A stretch of 64,000 nt of DNA from Diadema setosum (GCA_033980235.1 CM067065.1:10190373-10254372), one strand, 5' to 3'. Numbered from the stretch's first letter, positions 46,020 to 57,960 are shown. Numbers and translations are program-made. The notes: a model not told the origin generated them from the letters alone.

Positions 46020-47260
46020 GCAAGTCTTATCCTGTACCCTAAGCCAAGAGGCCACAAAAAGAGACCCCGAAAAATGCATTTATTCAGCCGAAGGGGGTCA
46101 CGGACAAAAGTTGGTGGATATTGTTCCTTTGGGTGTACCTATCATGAAAAAAGCAAAGCCAGTACTTTCATCCTGTACGGGGCTCTAGACAGTAGCCCCA
46201 AAGGGCCCACCCGTTATGGTGTTATTCAGCTGAAAAGGGTCACGGCTAATTTCTTTTGCAATGGAAGCAGTTAGTACCCATCAGAGATATCCATGACAAC
46301 AAAGCTATAGCTATTCTATCCTGTACGGGGCCCCAAACAGTAGCCCCAAAGTGCCCCCCCCCCCCCCCCCCCCACGTTGATTTTCTTCAGCTGAAAAGGG
46401 TCACGGCTAATTATTTTGCACTGGATGTAGTACCCATCAGAGATTATTATATACAAAACATCAAAGCCAGTTATTTTACCCTGTATGGTGTACGGGACCC
46501 CAGACAGTAGCCCCAAAGTGCCACCCCCTCCCCCAAAAAACGTTGATTTTATTCAGCTGAAAAGGGTCACGGCTAATTTCTTTTGCACTGGAAGAAGTAC
46601 CCAATAGAGATATCCATGCACCAAAGCCAGTTATTTTATCCTGTACGGGGCCCCGGACAATTGCCCCACAGTGTCCCACCCATATACTGTTAATCTTTTG
46701 AAAATGGTCTTCGCAAATTCTTTTGCGGAGGAAATATTAGGGCCTACTGAACAGAGATATCCCAAACACCAAAGCAAATATAGTCATCTTATCCTGTACA
46801 TTGTCTTATAGCCTACAGTAGCCCAGATTATGACATTTTTTTTCCTTTTTAAGAGCTGAAAAGTGTCATGACTTATTTCTTTTGTAATGAAATTTGTAGA
46901 TCCTTACAACCACTGAGATGCTCCAAACACCAAACCAAGTGATTTTATCCAGTAGGGGCCCTATAGTAGCATGGCTATTTTTTTTTTTTTTTTTTTTTTT
47001 GCAGTGGAAAAAGTACTTAACAGTGATACTAAAAGCACCAAAGCAATTTGCAAAGGAAGCATTTATACTTTTGTATAATACACAAAGGGAGATGACTAAA
47101 ATCCCAAATTACGAAAAACAGTCATTTCATTCTGTACTGGGCCCGGTTCAGTACCCATAAAGTGCCCCTCCCCGACTTAACATTTTATTACAATATCATA
47201 GCTGAAAAGAGTCATGGTTGTTTTTCTTTTACAATCGAAGTAGGCCTTAATACACATCAT
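46020..47260. repeat. ~160-bp tandem array (CAGCTGAAAAGGGTCACGG)
   Basis: CAGCTGAAAAGGGTCACGGC with TTTCTTTTGCA and TATCCTGTACGGGGCCCC recurs near 46087 (variant), 46226, 46388, 46554, 46700, 46855 and 47204. Poly-C runs follow some copies (46353-46373). One more unit lies at 43233, left of the 2.7-kb element, so the element split or sits at the edge of the array. Confidence 0.85.
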
Positions 47261-47355
47261 AGATACCCAAAACCCCAAAGCCAGTTAGGTTTACCCGGCC
47301 AATTTCTTCTAATAATTACAACATTCGAAGTCCAACACGTGGAAAATTCCAAGAT

Positions 47356-47359
<4 letters not shown>

Positions 47360-47396
<37 letters not shown>
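47360..47396. repeat. (TA)n microsatellite
   Basis: A continuous TA run immediately left of MITE copy C. A second run (47643-47704) lies between copies C and D. Confidence 0.95.
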
Positions 47397-47397
<1 letters not shown>

Positions 47398-47400
<3 letters not shown>

Positions 47401-47641
47401 GAGTTTGTTTGCAGAAACCGATAAGTCCATTTTTGAAGATTTTGTATGGTCTCTGTAATACAGTACAAAATAATACTTTTTAAATGATATATTGGTCACT
47501 ACATATAAAGGTACACTTTTGAAGTTATGGTCAAAAGAAGCAAATATTTTCTTATTATTCTCTTTATTTTTCTTGACCTTTAATCGCAAATATCTCCATT
47601 TGGCAAATATGGACTTATCGGTTTTTGCAAACAAACTCTTC
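47398..47641. mobile_element. MITE copy C, inserted in (TA)n
   Basis: GAAGAGTTTGTTTGCAGAAA to CAAACTCTTC, 244 bp, the same family as copies A, B and D. TA repeats abut both ends. Confidence 0.85.
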
Positions 47642-47654
47642 ATATATATGTATA

Positions 47655-47708
<54 letters not shown>

Positions 47709-47957
47709 GAAGAGTTTGTTCGCAAAGCGGTAAGTCCATTTTTGAAGATTTTGAAGTGCGGTCTCTGTCATAAAGTACAAAATAATACCTTTTAAATGAT
47801 ATATTGGTCACTACATATAAAGGTATATTTTTGAAGTTATGGTCAAAAGAAGCAAACAATTTCATATTATTCTCTTTATTTTTCTTGACCTTTAATCGCA
47901 AATACCTCCATTTGGCAAAGCGATATGGACTTATCGATTTTTGCGAACAAACTCTTC
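47709..47957. mobile_element. MITE copy D
   Basis: GAAGAGTTTGTTCGCAAAGC to GAACAAACTCTTC, 249 bp. It is 68 bp from copy C, in the same orientation, separated by (TA)n. The internal frame MVTTYKGTLLKLWSK-like in the family is non-functional. Confidence 0.85.
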
Positions 47958-48640
47958 ACATATAAATTTTACAGTCACACAGTGCCTCACGATGAGTTAC
48001 GTCGGTCACAGATAGATACGGATGATTGGACGCAGGGGGACGCAGCGTGGATTCAGGCATCCGCATCAGTCTGAGTCTAACTTTAAAAAATCCTTTGAAA
48101 TATATCGATTATGAGAGATTCATTGTCTACACCCCCCCCCCCCCCCCCCAAAAAAAAAAAAAAAAAAGTTCTGAGAAGTTTAGATTTTACAATCAATCAT
48201 ATGCTTAAAAGCATTGAAGTACTATGAAGTGAGGCGGCTATACTGTTGCATATTTCGTAGCAGCAGTGTTTTCCACCCATTTTCAGAAACTACTGAAGAC
48301 AAAATCGAAGCCAAAATTCAACAAAATCGAAACTATAGTCCAAATTACGTTTGATCACAGCAGATTTCTCCCTCATCTAAGGTTGGGAATTGATTTAGAG
48401 CCACACAAAATGCCAGGAAGTAAAGTCGAAGTTGATACGTCGCACACATGCACACAACATACACGTAAGTCTACATGTGGGGACGTGTCGGGGACGGCTG
48501 CAGCAGCCGCGATGTTGCAGGCTCGTGTCCTTTGCTTGCCCGAGGTTGCGGCCGTGTGCAAAACTAAAGATCTGTGCATATGTTAGTAAACCGGCCTATT
48601 GTCAACGATCTTTCAAATGTTCTGCTAAAGGGTGATTCGG
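47958..48640. other. No gene recognised; poly-C/poly-A tract
   Basis: C18 then A18 at 48132-48167. Open frames over 48266-48586 have no domain and include an AAAAA stretch. Not called. Confidence 0.4.
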
Positions 48641-50790
48641 GATGATAAAAACACTTTTTCATTTAGTCTTACACTAAACATTTCACGACGTAAATCTAAA
48701 GGCATTTCCCCTAACTTTACTTGTAAGGTTCTGAGAGAGGTTCCTTTTTTTTTTGCCCCAGCAGAGACTAACACTAGTAACAGACACTTATACTGAATGG
48801 AATTCAAAACATTTTTTTTTTTTTTACGTTTTTTGAAGCGGAGTCGTATGCCTCACAAGCATGAGACATAAGGGAACATAATGGCTCTATACACCTGTAA
48901 AATTTCTTGAACCTTGGTGCAAAATATGAGCGTATAATCTATACATTTTAGTATGTTGATTTTTTCTTGCATCTCTGGGCTATATCATGTATATGCGGTT
49001 TCCAATTAAGTCTACTATCTAATTTGGCACCTAAATATTGTGTTCTTTCTGAGGGGCGAGTATGTTTCCATCAAGAGCCCCCATGATGAAAACCAATCAT
49101 TCAATGTATTCTTGGATATATTTGCTGGATTCTCTCAAATCACTTCAAGGTTTCTAGATTACACAGTCGTCTGCACATAGAAAACTATGAACAGTAGGTG
49201 AAGTGGGGACATCATAAAGCATTACGTTGAACAACTGCACTGGACTGAGCGGACTACCATAAAGACCATTTACTAGTTTCTTTAGAGGGTGATTCTCTGG
49301 TTTCCTACACGTACCTGAAATGAACGAATTAACAAACATGTAAGTAGAGAAGTACGTTACCCGTCAGACCAAGTTTGCTCAGTTTAAATAAAAGTCATTT
49401 GACCCACAGGGAATCAAAAGCCTTCTCTAAATCTTTAAATACTCCTTGAAATTGTCTTTATTCCTGTTTCTAAATTCTTCTGTATATCACTTTCCAAATG
49501 GACAATGTTATCTACTACACATCAGCGTCCCTTTCTGAATCCATTCTGTATTGGAGGCAAAAAGAGTATACTTTCCTAAATAAAACTGGAGTCTCTTTTT
49601 ACCATACTCTCCATTGCTTTAATAAAACATGACGTTAGAGCAATAGGGCGGTATGAAAATGATTTTGTCAGGTCTTTTTTTTTTTTGGTTTCAAAATCGG
49701 AATCAGTACTGAATGCTTAAACGGGGCTGGAATTTCGCCGGTCTCCCATATTTTGCTTACTATATTTTGCCTATTTCTGGTAGGTCCTTGTATACCTGAT
49801 ATCCTATTTGATCTTCCTCAGGTGTTGCAGAAGATGTCGTTAAGGGCCTTCTCTAATTCCTTCATTTAGAAATTCTCATTGATAAAAAGCATCTTAGGTC
49901 CTGTTACCCTAAGGGAGGCTGTTAATTTCTTCATCAATTTCTCTATCTGTTCTATTATGAGTATTATTTCTTCCAATGGAAATAAAACTTTTTGAAAATT
50001 CATCTGTCATTTATAATCAAAACAGGGAAATTATTAGGTGTTTCCACAGATAAACCGTTTAGTCTTTTAACAAAAAGCCAGATTTGCGAGGTTGGGGTAT
50101 TAAAGCCTATCTATAGTTTTACACAGTAGGCCTGCCAATATTTTTGTTTTGCTTGTCGTATGGTCCTTTGAGCTTCTGCTTTCTCTTCCTGTAAAGTTTC
50201 AAATTTTCTTCACAGAGACACTTTAACTTATTTTTTACTCTATTTCTTTCTCTAATTTTTATCGAACAATCTTTTGTCCACCAAGGGACAGGTTTTACGT
50301 TTCTTGATTACTGTCGCGCACACTCGTCGAGTACAACTGTAAGGGACTTCATAAATAAATCATAAATTTCCAATACATCTAATTTGTTGTATGTTTCTGA
50401 GTTGAAGTTTCGAAAATGTTTCCCACAAATACGGTCAAAATCATTCAGTTCATTCTCTTAAAAGACCATTTCCTTGTGGAATGACAACTTGAATAAATGT
50501 AAATTGTTTTTTTTTACTGAGATACAAATCTATTCTAATGGTAAAATGATTACTTCCGAATATATCAGATAAAACTCGCCATTCGCATTTATTTGCTAGG
50601 AACAACGAAGTGATATATAGATCAAGGATGGATATCTTGCCGTTGTGTGGGTCAATTCTAGTCCCTGGTCCATCGTTAAGAATTACCATGTCATCCACAG
50701 CAAGTTTGGACAAATTTTGCGATTATAAGTGGGCTGACATTTCTCAGGGATTTTTCTTTGCTGATAGGATAAATAAACACTTTCAGATTT
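48641..50790 (-). mobile_element. Decayed LINE with endonuclease and RT (I/R1-like by motif)
   Basis: Minus-strand pieces cover the end of the endonuclease, linker, RT and post-RT motif in canonical order. Stops and frame changes are dense, so the copy is old. The RT has SPLSPVQLFNVMLYDVP and FLCADDCVI, different from the 'GSILGPLLF' and 'YADD' forms in the other LINEs here, suggesting a different clade (I, R1 or Nimb-type). The 3' end is near 48640, without a clear tail. Confidence 0.65.
48940..50745 (-). pseudogene. LINE ORF2 remnant, I/R1-like
   Basis: Endonuclease end (50450-50745): MVILNDGPGTRIDPHNGKIS, ILDLYITSLFLANKCEW, and SDIFGSNHFTIRIDL, matching the 'ILNDGxPTR...AIDLSLxS...GSDHFPI' pattern. 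RT: FKHSVLIPILKPKKKKD and SYRPIALTSCFIKAMESMV (about 49610-49730), IQNGFRKGR (about 49540), SPLSPVQLFNVMLYDVP (about 49215-49260), FLCADDCVI (about 49160). Post-RT: RTQYLGAKLDSRLNWKPHI (about 48985-49050). Multiple stops and frame changes mean no protein is made. Confidence 0.75.
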
Positions 50791-50924
50791 GGGGTTTTCG
50801 AATCAGTGGCGGGGGTACAAAATGTACTGACATCTTGGAATTCGTTCTCAGACCCGGATGACCAATCTGCCTTAAATGAAAGGTTTTCCACACTCTGGCT
50901 ACTACCTTCCCTTCACGCGTTTGT

Positions 50925-51038
50925 TTTGTTTTGTTTTGTTTTCTTTTCTTTTCTTTGTTTTCTTTGTTTGTTTGTTTGTTTGTTTGTTTGTTTGTTTTTT
51001 TGTTTTTTTTTTTTTTTTTTTTTTTTGGGGGGGGGGGG
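50925..51038. repeat. GTTTT, TTTG and poly-T/poly-G tract
   Basis: (GTTTT)n, (TTTC)n, (GTTT)n and then T24 (about 51003-51026) followed by G12 (51027-51038). Confidence 0.95.
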
Positions 51039-51446
51039 CGTCTTCTAGCTGTAATCTGACGGTCTGAAAGTCCCCCTCCTGATCAGTATAAGGGGCAGAA
51101 TCTCCAGCAAGTTGGGTATGCGAAACACTGGCCACCATTACTGGCAGGTGCCAATTTGGCGGGGAAAACGAAATGTTTTATTAGATGGAAGTTAGTCGCT
51201 ACTGTGCGAAGAGGAGCCCAAAATGTTTGCTAACCCAAAATGTCCAACTAACACAGCTGTGAGAAAAGGTTAAGGGATTCGCCTCCCATATTATGACGCT
51301 GCAGGTTGAAGTCAAGTGTATATCAAATAAATCAAATAACATGTCCAAATAAGAATTTCCAAGGCTTGGAGAGAATCAGAAAATCAATATTAAGAGGCAT
51401 CAGAAGAGGCACGTCCGACCGCCTTGACCGCCTGGAGTGGGGAGTG
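51039..51446. other. No gene recognised
   Basis: Flank between the poly-T/poly-G tract and the Harbinger-like element. No similarity or repeat visible by eye. Confidence 0.35.
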
Positions 51447-51449
51447 TTA

Positions 51450-51930
51450 AGGCCGTGTCACACCTTTCCTGGCAAGCTACGCGGGCTTGTGGCGAGGAGA
51501 GAGTTTCAAGCACGTAGAAGATTTTCCATGGGCGAACAAGAATGTTTGCAATTTTCGCACTTGTTTCTCACCACCGACGCGTGCTACTTAGCTTCTACTT
51601 GCGTGCATTCCGTGTGACCTGCGTGAGAGCTTTGAAACCGATCCGTTTTCTGTTACGAGCGACTTATGGGTACTGAGAAGTACCTGCGTTGGAGTTGCCT
51701 GCGAGGTGCTGCCGGTAAGGGTCTCCTACTGGCGTTCTGCGTGTACCTCTGCGAGCGAACCCCCACGACTCACTCGGAACAAGTTTTGAGCATGCTCAAG
51801 GCCTTGTCATACCGTATCTGGGGAAGTTTTGCGGCTTGACTTGCGGGGAAACAAATTTACTACCCGGAATTCTCCGCAGTTGGTCCGCACCTGACAGTAC
51901 CTATAGCGCGTATCTCGCCTGTAGATGCCA
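51450..51930. repeat. Left arm of a ~480-bp inverted repeat
   Basis: Matches 53290-53780 in inverse orientation, including CGTAGAAGATTTTCC, TTGCAATTTTCGCACTTG, CGATCCGTTTTCTGTTACG and TTGAGCATGCTCAAGG. Divergence is about 10-15 percent by eye. Confidence 0.85.
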
Positions 51931-53289
51931 GGAGGTACTCACGCAAGTCTGATTTAACCGCAGCCAAGTTTTGAGCATGACCAAAACTTTTTTCCGGGTT
52001 AGTCGCGGGGATGCCCGGAGAAGTCCAAGCAGAACGCCAGTAGGAGGCCCTTAGCGGCAGCACTTCGCAGGCAACTCCCATGCAGGTACTTCGCAGTCCC
52101 CGTATGCAGCCAAGATAATGACATTCCGTGGGACTTCTGCCATTCCTTCAGAGGAATTCCTTCACTGAGTGTGTCAGCCCCCACGCGACTGGTATAAAGG
52201 TCACACAGATACCCGCAACTAGAATTTAAGTAGAACGCGTCCAGCAAGTAAGACACATGCACTGATTCCCCTAAATCCTTGTTCACCCTCAGAAATTTCC
52301 GGTATGCTGGAAAATCCCTACACGCAACAAGCCTGCATAGCTTGCCCGGAAAAGGCGGTGTCACACCAGCCTTGCGTGCGACTTCCGAAGAACATTTTTG
52401 CTATCCGGAGGTCCCCGAAGATGACCCGCACATGACAGTACCTAGCATGTATCTCAAAAGTAGTTACCCGGAGGTGCGCACGCTGGCTCTATCTACCCGC
52501 TGCCAAAAAAGGCCCTGTCACACCAGCTAAGCGGGCTTATTGCGTATGGGGATTTTTCAGCACGCAGAATAATTTCTGCGGCTGGACAAGGTTTAGGGCG
52601 AGTTTGGCGTGGGTATTACATGATAAACGCGTGATACCTAAGTCCTTCTTGCGTGTATTCCGTTGAACTGCATGTTAGGCGCGTGGGTGTCACGTGATAG
52701 CTTCGTGATAGCTTCTTTTATGTCAGTTACGGGCGACATACGGGCTCTGCGAAGTACCTGCGCCACAACTGCGTGTTATCTGCGTACTAGTCGCCTGCGA
52801 GGTGAGTGCTAGCCTGAACAATAGGCTGGTTCGAGTGGATGGGCAAACAATCATTTGTCAACTAGCTTTCAAGAAGTGAAGATGCCCCGTAGACGGAAAG
52901 TGCACAATGGCAGAGAACGTCCAGTGGATGGACAGCCACAAAGCCCGGAAGATTAACAGCAAATGCATCAAATTGCTGCAGAAGTCCATTCGGCGGATGA
53001 AGTCCTGTCCGAAAGGGACCAGGTAGTCCTCAACGCCACAAAGGACAGAGGACAAAGAAGAGAATGAGCCCACAAATGGCACGCACTCCCTTCACACAGG
53101 CATAGATCAGCGGGCAACTTACCTACTTCAAGTGGGTCAAATGCCTGTGAATTGCGGCGGCTACGGCCCTCCTACGGGTGTTCTGCGTGGAACTCTTCGG
53201 GCAATCCTCGCGACTCATCCGGAAATAGTTTTGGTCATGCTCAAAACTTTGCTGCGGGAAAATTGGACTAGCGTGCGCACCTTCGGGCA

Positions 53290-53780
53290 ACTAAGGACGA
53301 GATAAGTGCTAGGTACTGTCAAGTTCGGGCCAACTGCGGAGAGCTCCGGGTAGCAAATTTGTTTCCCCGCAAGTCAAGCCGCAAAACTTCCCCAGATACG
53401 GTATGACAAGGCCTTGAGCATGCTCAAAACTTGTTCCGGAAGAGTCACGGGAGTTGCCCGTAGAGGTACGCGCAGAACACAAGTAGGAAACCCTTACCGG
53501 TAGCACCTCACAGGCAACTCCAAAGCAGGTACTTCGCAATCCCCGTAAGTCGCTCGTAACAGAAAATGGATCGGTTTCAAAGCTCTCACGCGAGTCACAC
53601 GGAACGCACGCAAGTAGAAGCTAAGTAGCACGCGTCTAGTAAGTAAGGAACAAGTGCGAAAATTGCAAACATTCTTGTCCGCCCGCGGAAAATCTTCTAC
53701 GTGCTTTAAACTACCTCCTCGCCACAAGCCCGCGTAGCTTACCCGGACAGGTGTGACACCGCCTAAAGGTGTGACAGGGC
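53290..53780. repeat. Right arm of the ~480-bp inverted repeat
   Basis: Inverse of 51450-51930. The arm lies inside the right part of the 51450-53917 element. Confidence 0.85.
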
Positions 53781-53920
53781 CTAAACACACCTCCGGGTGA
53801 CTACGGGTGAGATACGTGCTAGGTACTGTCATGTGCGGCTCATTCCGGGGACCTCCGGGTAGTATTGTTCTTCATAAGTCGCACGCAAGGCTTGCCCGGA
53901 AAGGTGTGATACGGCCTTTA

Positions 53921-54433
53921 GTCTTGTATCCAGGACAGGGCAGCACCACCTGCCGGAGCAAGCTCCTCAAGCCTACCTGCCTGGGAATTTCCGCAGGTGG
54001 CAGTCTTCCACTATGTGACTCAGCAGCGTTTAGGGCTCACACCTGTAAATAAAATGGAATGTCCCAGACCCCTTCACAACTTCGTACCAAACATACCAAT
54101 ATAAATGAAGAAAAAACTAATTAAAAATCAATAATGCAGTTTGTCAAAAAATGAATAGCTGCAGATATTGAATATGAATTCCTCTACAAACTGCATTTTG
54201 GTTGGAAGATGAAAGCTTTTCTCATGGGATTTGAAGGGAGTGTGTTTCATTGGGTGCATATCTAACCCCAATACAGAAAATAAGTGATTTTTGAGTGAAA
54301 AGAAGAGAAGCTTGGTGCCCCCCCCCCCCCCCACACACACACACTTTATACAGGGATCGGATGTCCCACTCTTTTGCATGAAATATAATGTGGGAGGAAA
54401 GTGGCAGCAAAAATATGAAGACGAAGTTCTTGT

Positions 54434-54469
<36 letters not shown>

Positions 54470-54513
54470 TATCAGATGACTTTCGGCGGAAAAACAGCCC
54501 ATAAAAGTATGAA

Positions 54514-54560
<47 letters not shown>

Positions 54561-54929
54561 TATTTTTTTTTAATATATGTGAGAGGGAGCGGAACGACCG
54601 AACGGGGGGAGGTTGTGTATGGGGGGTGGTAGCCTTCTCCCACGCGAGGAAGCTTTCGCATTTTCAGCCCTGAAATTCAGCGATCTGGTGCACACTTTTG
54701 GTAAAAAAATGTGTTTTCTTTTCTTTAAAAGAAAACAATAAGAAAATGAAGTATTCACAATATATTATTGAATGACTAAATCGTGGTATTTCAGCTCTTG
54801 CTCCGCTTGTGCGACATCACTATGAAGGCCTACTAAATAGTGGGCCCTATCACCGGCGTAGACAGGATTTGATCTGGAGCGGTTATGTGAGGGAGCGAAG
54901 CAAGCGAGGGGGGGGGGGAGGGTATGGTA
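53921..54929. other. No gene; poly-C, poly-T, (TA)n and an inverted GCTGAATTTCAG repeat
   Basis: C run at about 54318-54333, T run 54440-54467, (TA)n 54520-54560. At about 54590-54710 an inverted, partial copy of the dispersed repeat (GAAATTCAGCGATCTGGTGC) is present. No coding frame has support. Confidence 0.6.
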
Positions 54930-56885
54930 AGGGGGAAAATTTTGACATTTTACAGTCCAAAAACTGCCATTTGTAGCTATATTCTTCGCTTTGGAAACTA
55001 AGGGAGGGGCACACCGGGCGCAACTGCTGTCAATCACTGGCAGCAACATCAGGAGAATGGCATAGCGATTAAATGCGAGCGAGCTTGAAAATTTTGACAT
55101 TTTACAGTCTAAAAACTGCCGTTTGTAGCTATACTTTTTCGCTTGGGAAATTAAGGGGGACCGCACCGGGCGCAACTGCTGTCAATCACTGGCAGCTGCA
55201 ACATCAGGAGAATGGCATAGCGGTTAAATGCGAGCGAGCGGAGCGAGCGAGCTTCAAAATTTTGACATTTTACAGTCCAAAGACTGCCGTTTGTGGCTGT
55301 ATTTTTTTCGCTTTGGAAATTAAGGGGGGCACACCGGGCGCAACTGCCGGCAATTACTGGCAGCAAAATCAGGAGAATGGCATAACGATTAAATGCGAGC
55401 GAGCGGAGCGAGTAAACTTGAAAATTGTGATATTTTACAGTCCCCAAAACTGTCCTTTGTGGCTGTAATTTTTCGCTTTGGAAATTAAGGGGGGGGGGGC
55501 GCACCGGGCGAAAATTGCTGGCAATTACTGGCAGCAACATCAGGAGAATGGCATAATGATTAAATGCGAGCGAGCGAAGCGAGTGAGCTTAAAATTTTTG
55601 ACATTTTACAGTCCCAAAAACTGTCGTTTGTGGCTTTTTTTTTTCGCTTTGGAAATTAAGGGGGCGCACAGGGCGAAAACTACTGGCAATTACTGGCAGC
55701 AGCATCAGGAGAATGGCATAATAATGAATGCAAGCGAGCGAAGCGAACGAGCTTCAAAATTTTGACATTTTACAGTCCAAAAACTGCCGTTTGTAGCTAT
55801 ATTTTTCGCTTTGGAAATTAAGGGGGCGCACCGGGCGAAAACTGCTGGCAATTATTGGCAGCAAAATCAATAGAATAGAATAATGATCAAATGCGAGCGA
55901 GCGAGGCGAGCGAGCTTCAAAATTTTGACATTTTACAGTCCAAAGACTGCCGTTTGTCGCTGTATTTTTTTTTTTTTTTTCGCTTTGGAAATTAAGGGGG
56001 GCACACCGGGCGCAACTGCCGGCAATTACTGACAGCAACATCAGGAGAATGGAATAATGATTTAATGCGAGCGAGCGAAGCGAGTGAGATTGAAAATTTT
56101 GATATTTTACAGCCCCCAAATCTGTCCTTTATGGCTGTATATATATGTGACCCGCTACAACAAAATGGTCCTAAAGTCGGGCGCGGTCGATTATTTGAAA
56201 ATTGCATGACACAATTCCCTAATCTTTCTGCTTTAAATTGATATATAACACATCTTATGAAAATAATCGGCTGCAGAGATATTGATGTTTAAAAGGGAGC
56301 ATGTCGAGATGTCTGGGAAATCACTGTCTCGAGAAAAGCGCCCTAAAAGTTCTCCTTGCGAAGCAATCACGATCAAGGGACACGCAAGTCAGTATTCACC
56401 TCCGGACAATAGAAGGTAAGCCCTAGCAACCCCCGAAATGCTCATTCAAACACAGCGTCGGCGGTCTCCTCACCGACCAATCAGTGACCAGGATGCATAG
56501 CGCGCCCAGCTAGCACGCACCAGTCGACTGGGCAGTGTGCGAGCTTCACGCTTCGGTTAGCGGCAAGCAGCAAACTGACCAATGAGATCACTCTGGTTGT
56601 TGTTAGGGGCGGAGCCTACGTGTGGCGCTCAATCCAATCGTTCGAACCTGTTTCTGCTTCGTTAAAACGGCAAAAAAACATTGCCCAGAAAAACGCTATT
56701 TTTTGGTCTTTCCTTTAATCATTTTCCTTCAAAATTTCGACAGATGATAGAAGACATGTCAGACTCTAATAATATGTCAAATTCAGAAAATCTTAAGTTT
56801 TGAACAATTTTGATGCTCTGACTTCAAATTCGATTTTCACGGCTTCGACCGTGCGCGACTTTAGGACCATTTTGTTGTAGCGGGT

Positions 56886-56932
<47 letters not shown>

Positions 56933-57510
56933 TTTTTATTTATTTATATATTTATTTATTTTTTTTTTTTTTGCTTTGGAAATTAAGGGGGGGCGCACCG
57001 GGCGAAAACTGCTGGCAATTACTGGCAGCAAAATCAATAGAATGGAATAATGATCAAATGTGAGCGAGCGAAGCGAGCGAGCTTCAAAATGTTGACATTT
57101 TACAGTCCAAAGACTGCCGTCTGTCGCTGTATTTTTATTTTTTTTTTTCGCTTTGGAAATTAAGGGGGGGGGGGCACACCGGGCGAAAACTGCTGCTGGC
57201 AATTACTGGCAGCAACATCAGGAGAATGGCATAATGATTAAAAGATGAGCGCGAGCGAAGCGAGTGAACTTTAAAATTTTGACATTTTACAGTCCCCAAA
57301 ACTGTCGTTTGTGGCCGGCTGTTTTTTTTTTTTCCGCTTTGAAAATTAAGGGGGCGCACCGGGCGCAACTGCTGTCAGTCAGTGGCAGCAACATTAGGAG
57401 AACGGCATAGCGGTTAAATGCGAGCGAGCGGAGCGAGCGAGCTTTAAAATTTTTACATTTTACACTAAAAAAACTGCCGTTTGTAGCTATATTTTTCGCT
57501 TTTGTTTGTC
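54930..57510. repeat. ~165-bp tandem array, about 11 units, interrupted once
   Basis: Each unit reads ATTTTACAGTCC, TCGCTTTGGAAATTAAGGGG, GCGCACCGGGCGAAAACTGC, TTACTGGCAGCAACATCAGG, AGAATGGCATAATGATTAAA and GCGAGCGAGCGAAGCGAGC. The landmark ATTTTACAGTCC (or a variant) recurs near 54949, 55102, 55270, 55435, 55606, 55770, 55933 and 56107, then 57100, 57287 and 57460. Spacings are 153-187 bp. All long open frames on both strands here are repeat shadows. Confidence 0.95.
56146..56889. mobile_element. 744-bp TIR element inserted in the 165-bp array
   Basis: TGTGACCCGCTACAACAAAA at 56146 and its reverse complement ending at 56889 begin TIRs of about 45 bp. It sits between TA-rich flanks within the tandem array, whose units resume afterwards. 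The interior (56190-56850) is unique and has no open frame with similarity. It is a non-autonomous element; a TA-rich target is likely but the exact duplication is unclear. Confidence 0.85.
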
Positions 57511-57960
57511 CCACTTTTATGGGGGAACCATCCCCCCCCCCCCATCGACGCCTCTGCATAATGGGGGTGCTTTTGTTAAGTGAAAGATCTGCTACACACC
57601 CTTTGATAAATCAGGGAAATATATACGTCAATGTCAAAAGTGTACAAAGTTTATCGAAAGGGATCCTGTATAGCGCAACTTTTGCATGTTTATGATTGCA
57701 ATGCAACGATCTGGTGCATAGTTCTGGCGATATTTGGACAATTTTCCATTTCCAGTTCGAGATTTGTCCTCATCTCGGGAATTGCTTTGGGGATAAATGA
57801 TCTGTCTGCTTAAACACTTCCGTAATAGGGGTGGGGCAAATGCCCCTTTGCCCCCCCCCCCCCCCCTAGACTCGACGCCAATGATCTTCCCTGGGTATGC
57901 CCATAGATGTATCCTGACTGAGTCATCAGTCACTGTCGTTTCTCAATAATGATTCAGGAA
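57511..57960. other. No gene; poly-C tracts
   Basis: C runs near 57531-57543 and 57850-57867. The sequence between shows no similarity or repeat, other than a faint ATCTGGTGCATAG reminiscent of the GCTGAATTTCAG family. Confidence 0.4.

Larger units (their letters stand above)
51450..53917. mobile_element. Harbinger-like fold-back element with TTA target duplications
   Basis: The ends AGGCCGTGTCACACCTTTCC (left) and its inverted match AGGCCGTATCACACCTTTCC (right) are flanked by TTA at 51447-51449 and 53918-53920. AGGCC...TCACACC ends with a TWA duplication are Harbinger-like and resemble the ends at 25746-31921. About 480 bp at 51450-51930 is repeated inverted near 53290-53780. Internal copies of the end motif occur at about 52345, 52508, 53750 and 53765, so the interior is a mosaic of nested or rearranged copies. 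There is no transposase. Confidence 0.75.

Noticed and set aside
51306..54052. Several 70-120 residue frames
   Set aside because: They lie in the inverted arms of the 51450-53917 element, and the same words recur in both arms with no known domain.
54128..57559. Series of 90-180 residue frames on both strands
   Set aside because: They are translations of the 165-bp array, poly-T/poly-C tracts and a TA microsatellite. The same peptides recur in each unit.
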